The notes beneath the pieces were generated by a model. The model ran no database searches. It worked only from the letters and a program-made list of their open reading frames with translations, and was not told the DNA's origin. A DNA stretch of 20,568 nt. Origin: a virus. Positions 13,818-20,568 of this stretch are shown here, one piece after another. The stretch is from positions 1 to 20,568 of the IMG/VR virus record IMGVR_UViG_3300005264_000093, one strand, 5' to 3'. The position numbers and the translations under genes are program-made. Each line of letters opens with the position of its first letter. Positions within the stretch are counted from its first letter, which is position 1.

Positions 13818-15115
13818 TGTTCTAGTATCCAACCAAGCGTTAAACCGCCCGGAATATTTGCCGATCCTAGTGCCGACACCTGATTAACTGACACATTCAT
13901 AGACGTTGTTGCATTGTCATACCCTGGGGGCGCTTGCTCTAGCCTGTACCCGCCGTCCGGCACTGCGACTGTGTATGTCACTGTTGCCACGTTGCTTTGG
14001 ATTAACGCCATGACACGCCTGTTGCCGTAGTCAGCTGCGAGGGTCACGCCGTTTACCGTGTCGTAAATTATGCCTTTGACATCCCAAAGCTCATGTGGCT
14101 CGTTAGTCGGTGCGCTCCGTGCGTCCCACCCTGGTATACCACTAAACCACTGGAAAGCTCCCGTATCGAGGCTCACAGCGGCAATCGCTTTAAGCCCCGA
14201 AGCATACGCAATTAGCGTATCATTCGGCCCTTCACAAACGCATGTTGGGTTTACTCCGTCTGCGTTAATTTCTATTGGTTTTTTATACGAGCGCACCCAG
14301 TCAAAATTGCTGGAGTCAACATCGAATCTGCCGATCTCGTCACGCCCGATGCAACAAACGTAAGCTTGATCGTTCCACATCCCTAAGCCCGTGGGGTACA
14401 TGCACTCGCCACGCTTACAGTACCCTAGAGCGTCGCCGTATTCCAGCCTAATCTCAACTAACGCGCCTGTTGCCCCATCAAGCTCGACCACAAAACCGTA
14501 GGTATTGCTTCCTGTCGCGACTTCGCCCGTCCCGTTGTATGAGGACACTAGGAGGTTGCCGTTTGGTAGCCACACCGCATCGTAAGGATTATACAGCCTC
14601 CCGTCTTCGGCATTGCCGTTTGTGCCATCCCCAAATGTCCACATGACCGCGCCCGTTGTGTAATTAAACACTCTCACGCAGTCGTGGCCGTACATGACTA
14701 ATGCAAGCCTGGTATTATCAGCGTTTATGTCGCCGCCCCAAACATAGCGGTAGCCGTCAGCCTCAGTGAATGGGTTGGCATATCGTCCGAAAGGGATATA
14801 TCCCTTATAGACCCAATCCGATGAGTATATGCCCACTTGGCCGTTGTAACTTAAAAGTAGTCTGTCGCCGTTCAGCAATTGCAGTATTTTAGCAACTTGC
14901 CCCACACCCTCATTGTCGTTATAGTAGCTGACTTTAACGCCGAAATTTACATCATCCCATCCGACAGGTGGTGGGTACTCCCTGTAAACGCGAGTAGCAT
15001 CTAGCGCCGCCTCAGCTTTCAGGTTAGCCCACCCCTCTTCCCCGATGGACGGAAAAGAGCGTTTCAAATTCTCATTCACGGATAAATCATTTATAAACGT
15101 CTGTAAACACGTCAT
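13814..15115 (-). CDS. Predicted NHL/YVTN-type beta-propeller protein in head cluster
   Basis: A 433-residue protein. After an N-terminal 70 residues (MTCLQTFINDLSVNENLKRS...) come about six similar blades, each with a pattern of P/D-x-[AG]-hydrophobic, a strand, a polar turn such as NG or GHD, then V-x-x-[FV]-[DN]. Examples are NGDRLLLSYNGQVGIYSSD, DNTRLALVMYGHDCVRVFN, NPYDAVWLPNGNLLVSSYNG, YPTGLGMWNDQAYVCCIGRD, NPTCVCEGPNDTLIAYASG and VNGVTLAADYGNRRVMALI. The last 60 residues (VTYTVAVPDGGYRLEQAPPGYDN...) are a separate small beta segment. No signal peptide or membrane segment. Propellers bind ligands or glycans, or act as scaffolds. Here, between portal and protease and sharing ATGA with the latter, a virion-surface or decoration role is plausible. 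I know of no characterised phage counterpart at this locus. Confidence 0.75.
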   Translation of the reverse strand: MTCLQTFINDLSVNENLKRSFPSIGEEGWANLKAEAALDATRVYREYPPPVGWDDVNFGVKVSYYNDNEGVGQVAKILQLLNGDRLLLSYNGQVGIYSSDWVYKGYIPFGRYANPFTEADGYRYVWGGDINADNTRLALVMYGHDCVRVFNYTTGAVMWTFGDGTNGNAEDGRLYNPYDAVWLPNGNLLVSSYNGTGEVATGSNTYGFVVELDGATGALVEIRLEYGDALGYCKRGECMYPTGLGMWNDQAYVCCIGRDEIGRFDVDSSNFDWVRSYKKPIEINADGVNPTCVCEGPNDTLIAYASGLKAIAAVSLDTGAFQWFSGIPGWDARSAPTNEPHELWDVKGIIYDTVNGVTLAADYGNRRVMALIQSNVATVTYTVAVPDGGYRLEQAPPGYDNATTSMNVSVNQVSALGSANIPGGLTLGWILEQ

Positions 15116-15664
15116 TTACACAACCTCGTAATATCCTTGAACCATGAAGCGATGTTTTACTAAGCCGCTGAAATCATCTTGCAGCTCCACGCCCCATTCG
15201 TCGTTATTGTCGCCGTCTAGCCTCAAAAACTGCCCGGCTTTAGTGAGTGTCCACCGTGCTGTTAAAAATTGATTGCCGCTACCCCAAGACCTTAAATCCA
15301 GATCGTGACAAAATCCCGCCACGTCCCCGCTAGTCAAGATCGGCGGCTGTCCACCGCTCACGATATACTGTCTTACTCCGTTTCTTTCGACGTAGGGCTT
15401 AAGTCCGTTAGTCAGAGTCAGACCATTGCCGTAATACCCTGAATCAAAAGACCCCGAATCTTCGACCATCAAAATAAAACGCGCTATGCGTAATATCTGC
15501 CCCGCTCCAGGCACGACCTTAAAATCCGTTGGCGTAACGTAGTTTCCGTTAGCGTTAGCGTTTCCGGTGCCATCCCCAACCACGTCAGCATACCTAAAAA
15601 ATAAATTCTTTTGTGGGCCTACGCTTTGGTCGATCACTCCCCCCTGATTACCGTTGCCAATCAT
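15116..15664 (-). CDS. Beta-rich phage structural protein of unknown role
   Basis: The 182-residue product is glycine- and asparagine-rich and strand-rich: FFRYADVVGDGTGNANANGNY, DFKVVPGAGQILRIARFILMVEDSGSFDSGYYGNGLTLTNGLKPYVER, then DLRSWGSGNQFLTARWTLTKAGQFLRLDGDNNDEWGVELQDDFSGLVKHRFMVQGYYE. The pattern (V-x-D-T/S-G-x-F-D, YGNG, LTNG, then W-x-G-x-x-F-L-x-x-R-W, and a closing hydrophobic strand) resembles a group of small phage proteins that I recall from environmental tailed phages, without a proven function. It may be a decoration or fibre-base protein. ATG 15664 overlaps the previous stop as ATGA, with GAGGG upstream; the stop is directly followed by the ATG of the propeller gene. Confidence 0.65.
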   Translation of the reverse strand: MIGNGNQGGVIDQSVGPQKNLFFRYADVVGDGTGNANANGNYVTPTDFKVVPGAGQILRIARFILMVEDSGSFDSGYYGNGLTLTNGLKPYVERNGVRQYIVSGGQPPILTSGDVAGFCHDLDLRSWGSGNQFLTARWTLTKAGQFLRLDGDNNDEWGVELQDDFSGLVKHRFMVQGYYEVV

Positions 15665-15924
15665 AGATCTACCCTCACAAGCCCATCTTCGTCCATGGTC
15701 AGCATATACACATCAATCGCTTGATCCGCGCTTATCTCATCTGACACGCCTTCTATGGCCGCGCCCTCATTCGGATCTGTTGGTGCTGCACCGCCTGCGA
15801 CCCGGTACGTCTGTCGGTAGCGAGTGCTTGCTTGCAGGATGTGTACTTGCCCGGCAGTAACTGCCGTTGCAACTAGCACCCATGCGCCTTTAGTGATGCT
15901 GTGGGTTGTCGGATTCGTCGCCAT
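15661..15924 (-). CDS. Small beta-strand phage protein of unknown role
   Basis: An 87-residue protein beginning MATNPTTHSITKGAWVLVATAVTAGQVHILQ, continuing YRQTYRVAGGAAPTDPNEGAAIEGVSDEISADQAIDVYMLTMDEDGLVRVDL. The pattern of GAWV-x-VA, a strand, Y-x-x-x-Y-x-x-x-GG-A-P, and a final VRVDL is that of small strand-rich proteins found beside structural genes in several phages, usually uncharacterised. ATG 15924 is chosen because GGAGG lies upstream (in CGGGAGGACG); the in-frame GTG at 15996 would give 24 extra residues entirely inside the portal gene. Even so the start overlaps the portal end by 35 bases. It forms an ATGA junction with the next gene. Confidence 0.65.
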   Translation of the reverse strand: MATNPTTHSITKGAWVLVATAVTAGQVHILQASTRYRQTYRVAGGAAPTDPNEGAAIEGVSDEISADQAIDVYMLTMDEDGLVRVDL

Positions 15925-17536
15925 GGTATGTCCCGTCCTCCCGTAACGCTGTGATGCTCTCGGATTCAGCAGGTTTAAGTAGCCCTGCGTCCACAAGGGG
16001 CTCCAGGGCTGTTGCTAACTGTTCGTTTTCAGAGCGTAAACGCTTGACATTGGTGCTGTATTTAGTCCCAGTCAACTCTTTACTGGCCCTGTCGTTTGTA
16101 ATCCATCCTTTGCGCGTCATGCGCTCATAAGCCTTAACCTCTTTTTCTCGGTCAACGCTCGGCTTGATGGCCCCCGCCCATTCGCTCATTATCCACGCGC
16201 CCAGGATCTCAAATTTCAGAGGGTCACGCCATGCTTCCAGTAGCCCCGGTGCAGAAATGCGCCCCGCTAGTGCCATTGACACAAGCCACTCTGAGTATAC
16301 TGGTTTGTCAAAAGCAACGGAATTTTTGGTGCGCTGTGCGTCTAAATATATTTTAAATTCGTTGATCGCCGCCCTACTCGCGGAATAATTATTGCTGAAA
16401 CTCAAGCGCAATATTTCCGGGGGTATCTCGTTTGACCAGGCGATAGCCGAAATGATCATTTCCTCAAAAACGCCGAAATTAACATTCGGTCGGCGGGTGT
16501 CGAAGCTCACAGGTTCCTCGCCCTGTTGCAACTCTTCAATGGCCATGCCAGGAACCCACTTGGAGATGTCGAAATCCCTCGCGGATTGGTCGCCGTCTAC
16601 CACTGTCTCAGTGTCTCTGCGTACCGCGCCCCCGGCTATGGGTCGTGTGCCTGGTTTATCCTCGCCTTTTTTGACAAATAGCGCAAGCATGGAATTGATT
16701 ACCGCTGCTCTTTGCTCTGCGTCTTTGTACCTGTCAAGCTCTTTGAGGGCTTGTAGTACGCAAGCAAGTAAAGGCATGCCTCGCACATCGTCAAGCCTTT
16801 TTTCCCCGCCGTAAACTAGCCAAGCTATGCGCCTGCCGCTCTTGCTGCCCCAGGCAGGTACGCGCTTGTGGCTCCCGTCCGATTGACATATAAAAAAAGC
16901 AACGTGCCGCCCCGCTTTGTCTAGCTCAACGCCGTTAGTTATTTTATTTCCGCGACGATCCACCGCTCTAAGCAGCTTGTCGTCTGTTGGTGTGTCGATC
17001 TTAGCGCCATCAACTAGCTCAATTACTGGCAGTTTGGTAGTCTGCAATTGCCTAAGCAATACAAGTACATCGCCCGATAATATGGCGGTTTTCCGAACCT
17101 CACGCTGTAACTCGCTGTACGTCATGCGCTTGCGCCAATCACACATGCCCTGGTTGCTTCCCCAGATGGTGTAACGCGCTTCCACGTCCTCCGCCCAGTC
17201 GTTAAGCGCGGTGTCAGACATACCCAAGATAGCACCGTTGGGGGTGGCTTCGAGGGTCATGCCTGTATTTATCTCGTTTGTTAGCAAGCGTTTAACAAGT
17301 CCGCCCGCATACACGTTTTCTGTAAAAAGTTGATAGCTCCGGGTGCGGAGCGTGTGGAAATCTATGAAAGAATAATTTTTTGTTGGCCCAAAACCGCCCG
17401 CGAATTTATCGCCGTCAAAAGACGACTCGAACAAATCACGGACATACCCGCGCGGTTGCGCTTTGGCTTCCGGCTCGTCCAGACGGTCGTATGCACGTTT
17501 AATCTTGCCTATAAAGTTTTTGGCTTTTAAAAGCAT
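15890..17536 (-). CDS. Portal protein (lambda gpB family)
   Basis: A 548-residue portal of the lambda gpB type (lambda B has 533). Supporting segments are the N-terminal basic helix (AKNFIGKIKRAYDRL), NYSFIDFHTLRTRSYQLFTENVYAGGLVKRLLTNEI (about 53-88), the MCDWRKRMTYSELQREVRKTAILSGDVLVLLR block (about 135-166), LKELDRYKDAEQRAAVINSMLALFVKKG, GVFEEMIISAIAWSNEIPPEILRLSFSNNYSASRAAINEFK, and the late SEWLVSMALAGRI. The NEIPPEILRLSFSNNYSASRAA stretch is diagnostic. Portal dodecamers form the DNA entry vertex, bind terminase during packaging, and later bind the connector proteins. ATG 17536 overlaps the W-like gene by ten bases, as B overlaps W in lambda. Confidence 0.95.
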   Translation of the reverse strand: MLLKAKNFIGKIKRAYDRLDEPEAKAQPRGYVRDLFESSFDGDKFAGGFGPTKNYSFIDFHTLRTRSYQLFTENVYAGGLVKRLLTNEINTGMTLEATPNGAILGMSDTALNDWAEDVEARYTIWGSNQGMCDWRKRMTYSELQREVRKTAILSGDVLVLLRQLQTTKLPVIELVDGAKIDTPTDDKLLRAVDRRGNKITNGVELDKAGRHVAFFICQSDGSHKRVPAWGSKSGRRIAWLVYGGEKRLDDVRGMPLLACVLQALKELDRYKDAEQRAAVINSMLALFVKKGEDKPGTRPIAGGAVRRDTETVVDGDQSARDFDISKWVPGMAIEELQQGEEPVSFDTRRPNVNFGVFEEMIISAIAWSNEIPPEILRLSFSNNYSASRAAINEFKIYLDAQRTKNSVAFDKPVYSEWLVSMALAGRISAPGLLEAWRDPLKFEILGAWIMSEWAGAIKPSVDREKEVKAYERMTRKGWITNDRASKELTGTKYSTNVKRLRSENEQLATALEPLVDAGLLKPAESESITALREDGTYHGDESDNPQHH

Positions 17537-17787
17537 GGTCTCACTTGCGTTACGCCGTTGCCCGTCGCCCTCGCGTCAAGCGTGGACAGTCGGTTATACA
17601 GCCCATCCAGGCTATATTGCAGGTCTTTAATATTAAATCGGGTTACGTCTTGGACGCTCTGCCCTGTGTCGAGTCGGTATGACCGTGTGGGATTAGCTGC
17701 AAGAAAAGAAATAGCGTCCTCATAGAGAACGATCTGTTCCTTAGTTTTCGTGATTCTTTCTTGCAGAAATTCGCCCGACAGTCCCAT
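17527..17787 (-). CDS. gpW-like head-tail joining protein
   Basis: The 86-residue product has an N-terminal helix (FLQERITKTKEQIVLYEDAISFLAANP), a beta hairpin (SYRLDTGQSVQDVTRFN), a second helix (IKDLQYSLDGLYNRLSTLDARAT), and a short tail. This helix-hairpin-helix plan with L-D-T-G-Q-x-x-x-x-V-T-R matches proteins in the W slot of lambda-like heads; lambda W itself is shorter (68 residues). It binds the portal after packaging and is needed for tail joining. ATG 17787 is preceded by AAGGTG. It lies between terminase and portal, and overlaps the portal start. The family link to W is from layout and position. Confidence 0.7.
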   Translation of the reverse strand: MGLSGEFLQERITKTKEQIVLYEDAISFLAANPTRSYRLDTGQSVQDVTRFNIKDLQYSLDGLYNRLSTLDARATGNGVTQVRPCF

Positions 17788-17845
17788 GCTCGCACCTTAG
17801 AATTTTATGAAATATCCCGCATATTATATAATCACACAGGGTTGG
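17788..17845 (-). other. Intergenic gap between terminase and W-like gene
   Basis: At 58 bp this is the widest gap between genes in the window apart from the leader. It is AT-rich and holds the spacer and -10 of a promoter candidate at 17823-17849, the end of whose -35 reaches into the terminase stop, plus the W ribosome binding sequence (AAGGTG). No terminator hairpin seen. Confidence 0.7.
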
Positions 17846-17849
17846 TCAA
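17823..17849 (-). promoter_or_regulatory. Candidate sigma70-type promoter upstream of W-like gene
   Basis: On the minus strand TTGACC (17849-17844; five of six bases of the -35 consensus) is followed after 15 bases by TATAAT (17828-17823; perfect -10). Using TAATAT two bases further as -10 gives the ideal 17-bp spacing. It would start transcription near 17816, about 30 bases before the W ATG. The 15-bp spacing is short, so activity is uncertain. Confidence 0.4.
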
Positions 17850-19792
17850 GAAAAATATAACTTATTTTTTATTACGAACTCCCAGAACGCTTTATAGTTT
17901 ATACCTTCCTGTCCTAGATCATTCTCGCAAACGCTGTGGGCTATGATGTCCAGCGCCGCCATATTGTAAATCCGGCAATCCCACGCATGGTTAGGCTTGT
18001 TGGGCATCTTTACCCAGTAGAACCCTAGGCGCATGCCTGTTTTCTTGTTTTTCTTCTCGGCTTTATACTCCGCTTCATACTCCCGGAAGTAATCGTCTCC
18101 GTAATCCTGCGGGTAGTTTGGGTATCCCAGGGGCTGTAGTTCCCCCTCGTTCCAATCGCGCTTAAGCCACGCAGCCATGCGGTCTTTGTAAAGCGTGACG
18201 TTGATATTAAAAGCCCGCGTCCCGGCTTTGCTGGTGTACTCGTTAAACTCCCTCATTTTAGCATTACGGACGGGCGCGTCTCGACCCATCACCGGAAATA
18301 CTCCCGCGCTGTACTCCGCCGCGAACTGGTACACTGTGTCTGTCCGATAGCCCGCGTCAATCATAGTGACTTGCACACGGTACTGCTCCCCCGTGTCCGC
18401 CGTCCACACCTCGTGCTCGATTATGTCCCGCACTTTGTGCCATGGGCTGTTTCTCCCTGTGGTGTTGTCGGTGTCACCCTCCAGATGTCGCCAGTCGAGC
18501 GAGTATGACCGACCGTCTTTAGCCCAGCCGATAATCTCGCAATCTATGCGCTCTTTGTGAACGTCACAGGCCATGGTCACTATCTGCAAGGGCGCTCCCG
18601 ACTCCACCCTGATCAAGCGGTTGGGAATCTCGTTGCGGTCGTAACTCGCCCGGCGGTGGGCAATCACTCTTTCGTATTTCGGAGCCTCGCCCCGCTCTTC
18701 CCATGGCTCGCCTTTGACGGTATTGACGAAAGTTTTTAGCGCCTCAATGTCTTTGACTCGTTTAGTCAGGGGGTCGTATGCGTCGAACCAGTCGTAGACC
18801 GCGCCCGTCCAGGAGTACATCCCGGCGGGTGAGTAAAGCGAGTTTAGGTGATAGCTTCGGAAATTTTTTTCTTTCGGCTCAGAAGTTGGCCGCCACTCGC
18901 CCCTGTGGAGGAACCATGTTTTGTCGTAATCATGCCACATAATGCCGCACTGCCTGCAGACATACCCCACGCTTTCCTCAATCAACACACCCTTGTCGGT
19001 CGTCTTGTACACGATGCCGTAGGGCCTGCCGTCCGAGTGTTGCCCTTGCCAGACCAGGTGTTGCATGTGGCCACAGTCTTTGCAGGGGACATAAAATTTG
19101 CGCTGGTCGCCCTTCTCGTACAGCTTGGCGATCCTGCTCGTCTGCTTAACAAGTGGCGTGGACAAATACACAAGTTTGCGCGTGCGCTCGAATGCTTTAG
19201 TCCTTGCCTCTATGAGCTTTACGGGGTCGCCCTCAGATCCTAGCTTTTCCGGCATCCCGTCTACTTCGTCCAGTAACCCATTTTTGATACTCATTGACCG
19301 CAATTTACCAGGGTTACGTGCGCCAACGGCAATCAAGAAACCTCCAGGAAATTCTTTTTTTGTGCTTGTGTTACCTGTTTTCCGGCTGTTTTCTTCCGGA
19401 CTTCTGATCTTGTCAGTAAGTCCACAACTCTGCAACATCCGGTCAAGCTTGGCCTCCACACTCATCTTGACTAGCTCTTTGTCCGCCGAAATATACATCA
19501 TGGACGACGGCGCATGGTCGATGGTGTAGCCAATAAAATTTTCTATGACCCCTGTTGTGGCCGCGATCTGAGCGGCTTTCATCCACGCTAATTTCCGGAC
19601 TGGGCTATCTACGCTCAGGCAGTCCATTATTTCCCGCAGGAAAGGCACATAGTTATTATCCCAATAGCCTGGCTTGCTCGTAAGTTCCGGGGGCAGGTAT
19701 CTTTTTTCTGCCCATTCGCTAACTTGGATATTTATTTTTTCATCAGTAAGTTTTTCCACTTCTCCGATAATCCAGCCCACATCGCTAAGCAT
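17846..19792 (-). CDS. Large terminase subunit (lambda gpA / GpA family)
   Basis: A 648-residue packaging motor (lambda gpA has 641). The N-terminal ATPase has a variant Walker A around KAAQIAATTG (72-81) and Walker B LLDEVDG (173-179). Two CxxC pairs, C237/C240 and C279/C282, form a zinc-ribbon-like insert. The C-terminal nuclease has acidic residues in MACDVH (D410), IDAGYRTD (D479) and AWDCRIYNMAAL (D605). GpA-type terminases cut at cos sites, which suggests cohesive ends in this phage. ATG 19792 overlaps the small subunit gene by eight bases. With the small subunit it binds and cuts concatemeric DNA, then docks to the portal. Confidence 0.95.
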   Translation of the reverse strand: MLSDVGWIIGEVEKLTDEKINIQVSEWAEKRYLPPELTSKPGYWDNNYVPFLREIMDCLSVDSPVRKLAWMKAAQIAATTGVIENFIGYTIDHAPSSMMYISADKELVKMSVEAKLDRMLQSCGLTDKIRSPEENSRKTGNTSTKKEFPGGFLIAVGARNPGKLRSMSIKNGLLDEVDGMPEKLGSEGDPVKLIEARTKAFERTRKLVYLSTPLVKQTSRIAKLYEKGDQRKFYVPCKDCGHMQHLVWQGQHSDGRPYGIVYKTTDKGVLIEESVGYVCRQCGIMWHDYDKTWFLHRGEWRPTSEPKEKNFRSYHLNSLYSPAGMYSWTGAVYDWFDAYDPLTKRVKDIEALKTFVNTVKGEPWEERGEAPKYERVIAHRRASYDRNEIPNRLIRVESGAPLQIVTMACDVHKERIDCEIIGWAKDGRSYSLDWRHLEGDTDNTTGRNSPWHKVRDIIEHEVWTADTGEQYRVQVTMIDAGYRTDTVYQFAAEYSAGVFPVMGRDAPVRNAKMREFNEYTSKAGTRAFNINVTLYKDRMAAWLKRDWNEGELQPLGYPNYPQDYGDDYFREYEAEYKAEKKNKKTGMRLGFYWVKMPNKPNHAWDCRIYNMAALDIIAHSVCENDLGQEGINYKAFWEFVIKNKLYFS

Positions 19793-20444
19793 TTTTCTCG
19801 ACCTCTTTTAACTTTTTCGTGATCTCAGTCTTGGCATCTTTCAGCACTTTGCTTATCGGTTCCTGAATTAGCGCCCTAACATCTTTTTCCAGATGGCCCC
19901 CGCCGGACTGTACGCGGGCTATTACCTGTTGCACCATGCCATCCGGAATATCTGTAACCAAACGCCTAAACGCTAAATCCACAATGCTAAACAGCGTGGA
20001 GGCAGTCGTGGCTTTCTCTATCAGCTCCATACGGCGCGTCCGAGTGAGCAATTCTTTATTTTTGTAATCCGCCAAGCTCTTGAGCGCGTCAACATACGTC
20101 TTAAATTTAGCGGAACTTCCGTACCTCGCCACTACTTGCTGAACTGTGAGCTGTTCAAGATCCTGTATCTCATCCGTGGGCATCGGCTCTGGCACTGACA
20201 CACTCGGCTTGCCCTTCTTGCGCTTGGCTGCGTCCCTCGTTTTGGCTGCGTCCCGGTAGTTCTCCAGCGTGCCATCCTCTTGCTGGCTTCGCTTTTCGTC
20301 TATGTAAGCTACGACCAGGGGGTGCTCTGCGTCCATCTTCTTACCCACCATGGCATCCTTGAGCCTACCACGGGATGCTTTACTTAGCGCTGGCCCCGAA
20401 ACCCCCGCCAGCCGTGCGATTTCAGCTCTTGTGATCACGTTCAT
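19785..20444 (-). CDS. Small terminase subunit (lambda Nu1-like)
   Basis: A 219-residue protein at the start of the late cluster. Residues 5-31 (TRAEIARLAGVSGPALSKASRG) form a helix-turn-helix of the kind found at the N-terminus of Nu1-like small terminase subunits, used to bind the cos site. A lysine-rich linker (KTRDAAKRKKGKP) and a long helical region with LTRTRRMELIEKATTASTLFSIVDLAFRRLV follow, probably for oligomerisation and large-subunit contact. The C-terminus (ISKVLKDAKTEITKKLKEVEKNA) is helical and charged. It is longer than lambda Nu1 (181). ATG 20444 has an AAGG-type site upstream. The stop lies within the first codons of the large subunit gene. Confidence 0.85.
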   Translation of the reverse strand: MNVITRAEIARLAGVSGPALSKASRGRLKDAMVGKKMDAEHPLVVAYIDEKRSQQEDGTLENYRDAAKTRDAAKRKKGKPSVSVPEPMPTDEIQDLEQLTVQQVVARYGSSAKFKTYVDALKSLADYKNKELLTRTRRMELIEKATTASTLFSIVDLAFRRLVTDIPDGMVQQVIARVQSGGGHLEKDVRALIQEPISKVLKDAKTEITKKLKEVEKNA

Positions 20445-20490
20445 ATCTTAGTTACCTTTTTGGGTTATCTTTTTGAAAAGTTGGTTAAGC

Positions 20491-20508
20491 CTACGAAAAA
20501 GCACGTAG
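20491..20508. repeat. Hairpin copy 1 upstream of small terminase
   Basis: CTACG / CGTAG form five pairs around the loop AAAAAGCA. It shares the motif CGAAAAAG with the copy at 20526-20546; GAAAAAG starts are 36 bases apart. Candidate terminase-binding site or RNA hairpin. Confidence 0.5.
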
Positions 20509-20525
20509 AATTAACAACATAAATC

Positions 20526-20546
20526 GTAGCGAAAAAGTGCGACTAC
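20526..20546. repeat. Hairpin copy 2 upstream of small terminase
   Basis: GTAGCG pairs with CG-A-CTAC (six pairs, one bulged A) around the loop AAAAAGTG. Same loop and flanking motif as 20491-20508. Confidence 0.5.
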
Positions 20547-20568
20547 TGCCCTGAAGCTGAAATTACAC

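Larger units (their letters stand above)
20445..20568 (-). other. Leader upstream of the small terminase gene
   Basis: This 124-bp stretch has no supportable gene. It contains two related small hairpins and, next to the gene, the AAGG ribosome binding sequence. In cos phages of lambda type the cos region lies just upstream of the small terminase gene, so this is where cos or its binding sites would be expected. No convincing promoter. Confidence 0.6.

Noticed and set aside
20515-20568. Plus-strand open frame at the right edge reading KKCDYCPEAEIT, which looks like a CxxC zinc knuckle
   Set aside because: A stop lies just upstream and no start codon follows it within the window, and the stretch overlaps the hairpin repeats. 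Too short to support as a gene.
1-20568. Rho-independent terminators, tRNA genes, CRISPR arrays, insertion sequences and integrase genes
   Set aside because: I looked for GC hairpins followed by T runs in the gaps, cloverleaf sequence, regularly spaced repeats and transposase or recombinase motifs on both strands and saw none I could support.

Overview
This window is the late structural region of a tailed, contractile-tail (myovirus-type) bacteriophage or prophage. Every supported gene lies on the minus strand, so biological order runs from high to low coordinates. Packaging and head genes follow the phage lambda plan: small terminase, large terminase of the GpA type, W-like connector, portal, ClpP-fold protease with an embedded scaffold, D-like decoration protein, E-like capsid. 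Tail and baseplate genes follow the phage Mu plan: sheath, tube, frameshifted chaperone, tape measure, gpN-like protein, gp44 hub, gp45 spike, gp46, gp47, gp48. Mu-like contractile tails with a pointed spike are typical of phages of Gram-negative bacteria, so a proteobacterial host is likely. The genus cannot be read from the sequence. No integrase, repressor, lysis, replication or host gene is visible, so prophage and free phage cannot be told apart.

Layout, in transcription order. 20568-20445: non-coding leader with two similar small hairpins, a candidate terminase recognition or cos-proximal site. 20444-17846: terminase subunits. 17845-17788: the widest gap inside the gene cluster (58 bp); a sigma70-like promoter candidate spans the terminase stop codon and this gap. 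17787-15890: W-like connector and portal. 15924-13814: three accessory genes (87, 182 and 433 residues), the last a predicted beta-propeller, placed between portal and protease. 13817-12759: protease with an in-frame internal start for a scaffold. 12756-11267: decoration and major capsid proteins. 11258-9771: three connector or completion proteins. 9755-7890: sheath and tube. 7873-7275: tail assembly chaperone with a -1 frameshift site. 7282-5498: tape measure. 5496-1: baseplate genes, interrupted by a LamG-type lectin-fold gene between hub and spike. The gp48-like gene runs off the left edge; tail fibre genes would be expected beyond it.

Genes are tightly packed, with TAATG, TAGTG or ATGA overlaps or gaps of 1-16 bp in most places, which implies one long late transcript with much translational coupling. 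Recoding signals sit exactly where morphogenesis needs stoichiometric control: the internal scaffold start at 13130 and the slippery heptamer at 7472-7478 followed by a stem-loop. The least ordinary parts are the beta-propeller cassette in the head module, the lectin-fold insertion in the baseplate module, and a 23-nt exact repeat shared by the sheath and gp47 genes.
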